From Cohnella abietis (GTDB taxonomy: Bacteria; Bacillota; Bacilli; Paenibacillales; Paenibacillaceae): DNA of 64,000 nt. The stretch spans positions 2,509,501-2,573,500 of the forward strand of contig NZ_AP019400.1 of the NCBI RefSeq assembly GCF_004295585.1. Reading direction: 5' to 3'. The notes below the pieces were generated by a model. That model was not told where the DNA came from and searched no databases. It saw nothing but the letters and a program-made list of their open reading frames with translations. The translations under genes were made by a program, and so were the position numbers. Shown piece by piece: positions 59,374 to 64,000 of the stretch (positions are counted from its first letter, which is position 1; each line of letters opens with the position of its first letter).

Positions 59374-60159
59374 GTGATGATCTTGTCCGGTGTTATTACT
59401 AAAGCCATTCATATCTTAGATATTCTTGTCCCTCAAGGAAACGAGAAGGAGATGAGTGTAACTGAAATAAGCAGGGAGCTGGAGATGCCGGTTCAAAGCG
59501 TCCACCGAATATTGGCCTCCTTATCGCAGCATGGGTTCGTTTCACAGAATACAAAGAATAAGAAGTACAAGCTAGGCTTGTCAGTCATGAAATACGGCTT
59601 CCTGATGTGGGATAGTCTAATGCTTCGCTCGGTCGCAAAGCCTTTTATGGAGGAACTGTCTCGTAAAACGAATGAAACGGTATATTTGGCTACTAGAGAA
59701 AATGCAGAAGGTGTCTATATCGATAGTATTGATTCTCCGGAAATACTAAAAATATCGGAGCCGATCGGATTGCGTCTTCCTTTATTTGTTGGGGCTTCGA
59801 ATAGAGTTATTTTGGCGTATCTCCCTCAAAAAACGAGGGATTTACTCCTTGCAAATGTAAACTGGCAAACGATTCCTTCATTAAAGCCGATGTCTCGCCA
59901 ATATGTAGAACAGGAGCTTGAAATTATTCGTGAGCAGGGCTATGCGATTACATCGGGAGAGGCGACAGTAGGAACAACCGGAATAGGCGCTCCTATATTT
60001 TCTTATGAGAATACGGTAATAGGTTCACTGAATTGTGCAGGACCTGCGCTTAGGTTTACCGAGACTAACATCGAAAAATACAGCCAATATACGATGAAAT
60101 ATGCAAATATGCTTTCCAAAGAACTCGGCTACCGAAATCGGAACCGTTCTAGAATCTAA
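59374..60159 (+). CDS. IclR family regulator, paralogue 2
   Basis: Regulator of up to 261 aa, very similar along its length to the IclR protein at 47101 (shared PQGNEKE, VTEIS, MPVQSV, GFVSQ, KYKLGLSVMKYGF, EPIGL-LPL-VGASNR, GIGAPIFSYENTVIGSLNC). Winged helix then IclR effector domain. The start is uncertain: GTG 59374, ATG 59377 or, with best spacing from GGGGTG, TTG 59383. It lies downstream of the amine oxidase genes and may control them as paralogue 1 controls the DUF1989/carboxylase genes. Related but not identical effectors would be expected. Confidence 0.88.
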   Translation: MMILSGVITKAIHILDILVPQGNEKEMSVTEISRELEMPVQSVHRILASLSQHGFVSQNTKNKKYKLGLSVMKYGFLMWDSLMLRSVAKPFMEELSRKTNETVYLATRENAEGVYIDSIDSPEILKISEPIGLRLPLFVGASNRVILAYLPQKTRDLLLANVNWQTIPSLKPMSRQYVEQELEIIREQGYAITSGEATVGTTGIGAPIFSYENTVIGSLNCAGPALRFTETNIEKYSQYTMKYANMLSKELGYRNRNRSRI

Positions 60160-60219
60160 TATCATACGGAATAAAATACGGATTAAAGCACGATGAGAGT
60201 TGTTGGGGGAAATTATCAC

Positions 60220-60906
60220 ATGAACATAATCGCTTTACAACACTTTGAATTCGACGATATAGACGTTTTCAAGGATTGGTCCCACAAGCACGGACATCAG
60301 CTCCACATTCATGACCCTTCTACAGGAATGCCTGAGGAGTTAATTAACTCTATGGATTTCCTGATTATTCTCGGTGGTCCGATGAGTGCATATGAAGAAG
60401 ATCGATATCCGTGGTTAATCCAAGAAAAAGAATTTATTAGGCAGGCTATTCAACTTGAGAAGAAAATACTAGGAATCTGTCTCGGAGCCCAACTCCTTGC
60501 TGAATTGCTGGGGGGTAAGGTGTACCCAGCTGCTCATAAAGAAATCGGCTGGCATCAAGTCATTCGTACTGAAGATAGACATCATTGGTTTAATGAGATG
60601 CCCATGTATTTTCATTCGTTTCAATGGCATGGAGATACCTTTGATTTACCAAAAGGAGCCAAATTGCTGGCGTATTCAGAAGCTTGTGAGCATCAAGCAT
60701 TCGGATATGGCGATAATATTCTAGGGCTACAATTTCATCTGGAGACCACTCCGGTATGCTTAACGACAATGCTGAAAGAGTGGTCTGACGAAATCGTTGA
60801 GGGTCGGTACATTCAAACACTAGAAACGATTAAACACCAAGTCGAACGCTGCCAAATGTCTTTTGTTATGCTTCGCGGCTTATTGGATAGGATGGCAGGG
60901 ACATAG
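60220..60906 (+). CDS. Class I glutamine amidotransferase-like protein
   Basis: Stand-alone amidotransferase domain of about 228 aa, similar to GMP synthase N-terminal domains. The nucleophile is Cys in ILGICLGAQLLAE; the His-Glu of the triad is in LQFHLETTP. The oxyanion region is ILGGPMSAYEED. No synthase domain follows, so it may hydrolyse gamma-glutamyl compounds or glutamine, releasing ammonium. ATG 60220 has GGGGGAAA upstream; the frame extends to 60193 but that start lacks an RBS. It follows the IclR gene and could belong to the nitrogen island. Confidence 0.85.
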   Translation: MNIIALQHFEFDDIDVFKDWSHKHGHQLHIHDPSTGMPEELINSMDFLIILGGPMSAYEEDRYPWLIQEKEFIRQAIQLEKKILGICLGAQLLAELLGGKVYPAAHKEIGWHQVIRTEDRHHWFNEMPMYFHSFQWHGDTFDLPKGAKLLAYSEACEHQAFGYGDNILGLQFHLETTPVCLTTMLKEWSDEIVEGRYIQTLETIKHQVERCQMSFVMLRGLLDRMAGT

Positions 60907-60927
60907 GCGGCTTGTCTTGTAGCTGGC

Positions 60928-60971
60928 AACAGGTTACTGATCTGCCTTTTCTGGCAGAGCAGTAACCTGTT
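60928..60971. terminator. Terminator hairpin
   Basis: A perfect 12-bp stem (AACAGGTTACTG and complement) with an inner CTGCC/GGCAG stem, 22 bases after the amidotransferase stop; a T-rich but interrupted tail follows. Confidence 0.78.
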
Positions 60972-61101
60972 ATTGGTTCATATCTATTTAAGCGGGTGTT
61001 CAATTAATGATCTTGATTTTCTTTACCAATATAATATCGATCTGAACCTTATGTTAATCTATTTATATTCATTGCTAGACGGCTTACTAAGGAGGAAAAC
61101 A

Positions 61102-61425
61102 ATGGAGCAGGATACGACGAGTCAAATTACGCACGATTTTAAAAGGAATCAGGACGTACTTGTGGCCATTGGTAATGAAACACGGCAATCTATTTTAATT
61201 TCTCTGGCTCAGGGTGCACACAATCTGGGCATGCGAGTGGGGGAAATTGAACGGCACACCCATCTATCTCGTCCTGCTATATCTCATCATCTTAGTGTAC
61301 TAAAGAATGCTGGCATTGTAAGTGTACATAAGGAGGGAACAAAAAACTATTATCGACTAAATGCTAGAAACTCAATGTTGAATTTACGTAGCTTGATTGA
61401 TCAGGTCTTGTTACTATGCGAATAA
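61102..61425 (+). CDS. ArsR family transcriptional regulator
   Basis: Small winged-helix repressor of 107 aa: AIGNETRQSILISLAQGAHN, then the recognition helix HTHLSRPAISHHLSVLKNAGIV and the wing KEGTKNYYRL. No Cys-based metal site of the ArsR/CadC type is visible, so it probably senses something other than a thiophilic metal. ATG 61102 has AAGGAGG upstream; the open frame reaches 60973 without an RBS. It lies 33 bases before an aldo/keto reductase, its likely target and operon partner. Confidence 0.88.
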   Translation: MEQDTTSQITHDFKRNQDVLVAIGNETRQSILISLAQGAHNLGMRVGEIERHTHLSRPAISHHLSVLKNAGIVSVHKEGTKNYYRLNARNSMLNLRSLIDQVLLLCE

Positions 61426-61458
61426 AATGATTTGAACATAATTTATAGGAGGGTACAG

Positions 61459-62325
61459 ATGAGTCGGTTCATTGAGGCTATCAATGGGGTTAAAATTCCT
61501 CAATTGGGATTTGGCGTATACCAAATCAAGCGAGATAAGAACGGGAGTTTTGAAAAAAACATTAATGAAGCGATTCATGCAGGATATCGCCATTTTGATA
61601 CAGCTCGTATTTACGGCAATGAAGAAGCATTGGGCGATGTAATCAGTAATAGTGGTTTTGCTAGAAAAGATTTTTTTCTAACCTCCAAGGTGTGGACAAC
61701 CGATTTAGGGTATGAACAAACCCAACGGGCTTTTGAAAAGAGCTGTAAAAAGCTGAATACGACATATCTTGATATGTTTCTTCTTCATTTTGCTGGTCCC
61801 CATTACGTTGAATCTTGGAAGGCATTAGAGAAATTATATTCAGAAGGTAGGATAAGAGTCATTGGTGTAGCAAACTTTGAGATCGAGCATTTCGAGCATT
61901 TAAGGAAAACGGCTAAGATTATGCCGATGATTAATCAAATTGAGACACATCCCAAATTCCAACAGCAAAAGCTGCGTGAGTATATGTCGCAAAATCAAAT
62001 TTTGCATGAAGCATGGGGACCATTGGGGCAGGGGAATAAGTCACTGTTTGAAAATGATACGCTAAAAACGATTGCCCGTAGCCACCAAAAGACTGTTGGA
62101 CAAGTTGTATTACGTTGGCATTTAAATCGTGATACAATCATCATTCCGAAATCTTCAAATCCTCAGCGAATAAAGGAAAATATGGATGTATTTGATTTCA
62201 ATTTGAGTGATGAGGAAATGCAGCAAATTGCTAAATTAGATACAGGAAAAAGATCCTCTGTAGATCCAAAGGGGTATCAAGTCAATCCGATTTTTGTTAG
62301 ACTATCAAAACTCTTTTTAAAGTAG
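61459..62325 (+). CDS. Aldo/keto reductase
   Basis: NADPH-dependent carbonyl reductase of 288 aa. Tetrad landmarks: Asp in YRHFDTARIYGNE with Tyr five residues on, Lys in LTSKVW, His in MFLLHFAGP (usual LIHWP). The cofactor-binding IIPKSSNPQRIKEN is present near the C terminus. ATG 61459 has AGGAGGG upstream. Probably detoxifies an aldehyde or ketone under the ArsR regulator's control; amine oxidase upstream would make aldehydes, but a link is speculative. Confidence 0.9.
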   Translation: MSRFIEAINGVKIPQLGFGVYQIKRDKNGSFEKNINEAIHAGYRHFDTARIYGNEEALGDVISNSGFARKDFFLTSKVWTTDLGYEQTQRAFEKSCKKLNTTYLDMFLLHFAGPHYVESWKALEKLYSEGRIRVIGVANFEIEHFEHLRKTAKIMPMINQIETHPKFQQQKLREYMSQNQILHEAWGPLGQGNKSLFENDTLKTIARSHQKTVGQVVLRWHLNRDTIIIPKSSNPQRIKENMDVFDFNLSDEEMQQIAKLDTGKRSSVDPKGYQVNPIFVRLSKLFLK

Positions 62326-62360
62326 TATAAGCAATAGTTGAGAAAACGATAGTTCTTACC

Positions 62361-62385
62361 AAGGCGCCTGAAAGAATGGCGTCTT
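62361..62385. terminator. Hairpin after aldo/keto reductase
   Basis: An 8-bp stem AAGGCGCC/GGCGTCTT (one G-T pair) followed by ATTTG, 35 bases after the stop. Confidence 0.6.
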
Positions 62386-62521
62386 ATTTGTGCGTCAGAA
62401 AGTATAGCTCCCATCTTCCAAAAAAATGACACCAAACATGAAATATGACGACTTATGCCAGTTTTCGGCCTGCTCTATAATGAGTTATACATTCGAGATA
62501 AACAAGGAGGAAGCGGCAAAA

Positions 62522-63478
62522 GTGGATGCGGCGGTGGAGACTGCGAAGAAGCCGGGAAACAAACAGACAAACCGGAGATGGCTGCGCAGATTTTATAAAC
62601 AAAGATATTTGCAAATCATGGCTCTTCTCGGAGTAGCTTGGATTATTGTATTCAACTATGTTCCCATGTACGGAATTATTATTGCTTTCAAGGATTACGA
62701 CATCATCGGTTCCATCTCAAGCGCACCTTGGGTGGGGCTGGACAATTTTAAGGAGTTTTTTGAGGACGAGAATCTAGCGTATGTTGTCAAAAATACGTTG
62801 GGCATCAGCCTGCTGCGTCTCATTATAGGTTTCCCTCTTCCGATTTTGTTCGCTATTTTGCTCAACGAAATGCGTTCTGCCCGGTTAAAAAGAGGGGTGC
62901 AGACGATTTCCTACCTTCCCTATTTTCTTTCATGGGTAATCCTTGGTGGAATCTTGAGCACTTGGCTAGCCGATGTCGGTATTATCAATCAGTTGCTACT
63001 CAAGCTGCATTTTATCAATGAACCGATCAGCTTTTTAGCCGAGCCAAGTTATTTCTGGGCGATTTCCATCATATCGAGCATTTGGAAAGAGCTGGGGTGG
63101 TCGGCGATCATTTATCTCGCGGCTATTGCGAGCATATCTCCAGAATTGCACGAAGCGGCCAAAATTGATGGAGCCGGGAGATTCCAGCGTATCCGCCATA
63201 TTACGCTTCCATCGATTGCCGGAACGATATCTATTTTGTTCATCTTGGCTGTCAGCGGACTACTGAACTCCAATTTCGACCAGATCATGGTGCTTCGCAA
63301 TTCTCTTAACGAAAGTGCTAGCAATGTCATTGACATCTACATCTACCAGACCGGTTTGCAATCTGCTCGTTTCTCCTATTCAACGGCGGTCGGGCTCGTC
63401 AAGTCGGTAATCGCGCTTGTATTGCTACTTGTGAGCAACAGTGTCACGAAGAAAATCAATAACACGTCGCTGTTCTAG
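62522..63478 (+). CDS. ABC transporter permease, LplB type
   Basis: Permease of about 318 aa with an Ala/Lys-rich N terminus, then about six membrane segments (MALLGVAWIIVFNYVPMYGIIIAFKDYD is typical LplB; EAAKIDGAGRFQRIRHITLPSIAGT is the EAA loop). GTG 62522 is chosen because AAGGAGG lies 11 bases before it; the open frame extends to 62426, but those starts lack an RBS. It begins a third sugar importer; the binding protein would lie beyond the window. It is related to, but diverged from, the permease at 38257. Confidence 0.88.
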   Translation: MDAAVETAKKPGNKQTNRRWLRRFYKQRYLQIMALLGVAWIIVFNYVPMYGIIIAFKDYDIIGSISSAPWVGLDNFKEFFEDENLAYVVKNTLGISLLRLIIGFPLPILFAILLNEMRSARLKRGVQTISYLPYFLSWVILGGILSTWLADVGIINQLLLKLHFINEPISFLAEPSYFWAISIISSIWKELGWSAIIYLAAIASISPELHEAAKIDGAGRFQRIRHITLPSIAGTISILFILAVSGLLNSNFDQIMVLRNSLNESASNVIDIYIYQTGLQSARFSYSTAVGLVKSVIALVLLLVSNSVTKKINNTSLF

Positions 63479-63501
63479 GTCAGCCAAAGGAGAGGTATTA
63501 A

Positions 63502-64000
63502 ATGTTTCAACTCAAACGAAGGACCGTTCCCGAAGCATCGTTCGATCTAGGCAATAATCTGCTAATGTTATTGATCTGCTTCCTGACGTTGTATCCGGTA
63601 TGGTATGTAATCGTCAATTCTTTTAACGATGGAAAGGACGCGATGCTCGGTAATCTGTACTGGTGGCCTCGTGTATTCAGTCTCGATAGCTATAAGGCGG
63701 TCTTCAACAGCAACGGTATTATGCTCGCTATGGGCGTTACTGTAGCCAAGACAGTCATTGGGACATTCGTTCATGTCTTCTTTACCGCCATGGTTGCTTA
63801 CGCTTTGTCGAATAGGGATCTGCTCGGACGCAAGCTGTACATGACGCTTGGAACGATCACCCTCTTCTTTGGAGGCGGACTTATTCCTTCTTATTTGCTC
63901 ATTCGAGATCTCGGACTTCTGGATAGCTTCTGGGTGTATATTCTGCCGGCGGCTTTCAGCTTCTATGATCTCATCATTTTTATGGCATTTTTCCGTGAAA
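63502..64000 (+). CDS. ABC transporter permease, YtcP/LplC type (partial)
   Basis: Second permease of the third importer, cut by the window end: 166 residues are visible from ATG 63502, with AAAGGAGAGG upstream. It opens with LLMLLICFLTLYPVWYVIVNSFNDGKD and continues through ITLFFGGGLIPSYLLIRDLGLLDSF, both standard for this branch. The EAA loop is beyond the edge. It starts 23 bases after the LplB-type permease. Confidence 0.92.
   Translation, partial: MFQLKRRTVPEASFDLGNNLLMLLICFLTLYPVWYVIVNSFNDGKDAMLGNLYWWPRVFSLDSYKAVFNSNGIMLAMGVTVAKTVIGTFVHVFFTAMVAYALSNRDLLGRKLYMTLGTITLFFGGGLIPSYLLIRDLGLLDSFWVYILPAAFSFYDLIIFMAFFRE

Noticed and set aside
1..64000. CRISPR arrays, rRNA or tRNA genes, phage or conjugation modules
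   Set aside because: No regular spacer-repeat pattern, no tRNA-like cloverleaf or CCA ends, and no structural or integrase genes were seen anywhere in the window.

Overview
The window looks like a chromosomal segment of a Paenibacillus-type Gram-positive bacterium (Bacillota). The signs are purine-rich Shine-Dalgarno sites (AGGAGG) with frequent GTG/TTG starts, YesM/YesN-type two-component systems, many sugar ABC importers with no ATPase gene of their own, SLH-anchored surface proteins, Fur boxes of the Bacillus 7-1-7 type, and TnrA/GlnR-type nitrogen boxes. Species cannot be fixed from sequence reading alone.

Layout. (1) 1-6650, visibly more GC-rich than the rest: a histidine kinase, an AraC-type response regulator broken by a one-base frameshift at a G run, and a sugar ABC importer. 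(2) 6900-12074: a small catabolic cluster (2-hydroxyacid dehydrogenase, two SDR dehydrogenases, a cupin, an FCD-type GntR repressor and a mutarotase-like protein). Matching operator sites overlap three promoters. (3) 12154-32703: a glycan island. It starts with a GntR/LacI-type repressor divergent from a GH38 alpha-mannosidase, then an ABC importer, an unknown GH-D-like protein, a giant SLH/beta-helix surface protein, a GH36 alpha-galactosidase, an unknown TIM-barrel protein and a sialate O-acetylesterase-like protein. Two promoters share the same operator geometry, and cre-like (CcpA) sites precede two genes. (4) 32860-34940: iron uptake. An AraC regulator runs in frame, without a stop codon, into a siderophore-binding lipoprotein that has its own Fur-box promoter and RBS inside the ORF. 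(5) 35230-45900: a second glycan island (IclR regulator, LplA/LplB/YtcP-type importer, Gfo/Idh/MocA oxidoreductase, GH123-like protein, an SDR gene remnant and a secreted multi-CBM protein). (6) 46056-60906: a nitrogen-acquisition island. It holds a MerR regulator with a textbook 19-bp-spacer promoter, two paralogous IclR regulators, two DUF1989 proteins plus a urea/guanidine carboxylase, a PxpA-like protein, a deleted IS1182-type element, amt-glnK, a copper amine oxidase with a small His-rich membrane protein, and a glutamine amidotransferase. (7) 61102-64000: an ArsR regulator with an aldo/keto reductase, then the start of a third LplB/YtcP-type importer cut by the window edge.

How it fits together. 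The carbohydrate parts import oligosaccharides and cut them in the cytoplasm: GH38 and GH36 lack signal peptides, while the SLH and CBM proteins act outside. The nitrogen part makes ammonium from amines and from urea or guanidine. The DUF1989 pair beside the carboxylase is the arrangement known for guanidine carboxylase/carboxyguanidine deiminase. No allophanate hydrolase is present in the window, and a PxpA homologue sits in that place instead. Two TnrA/GlnR-like boxes lie between amt and the amine oxidase, tying both to nitrogen limitation.
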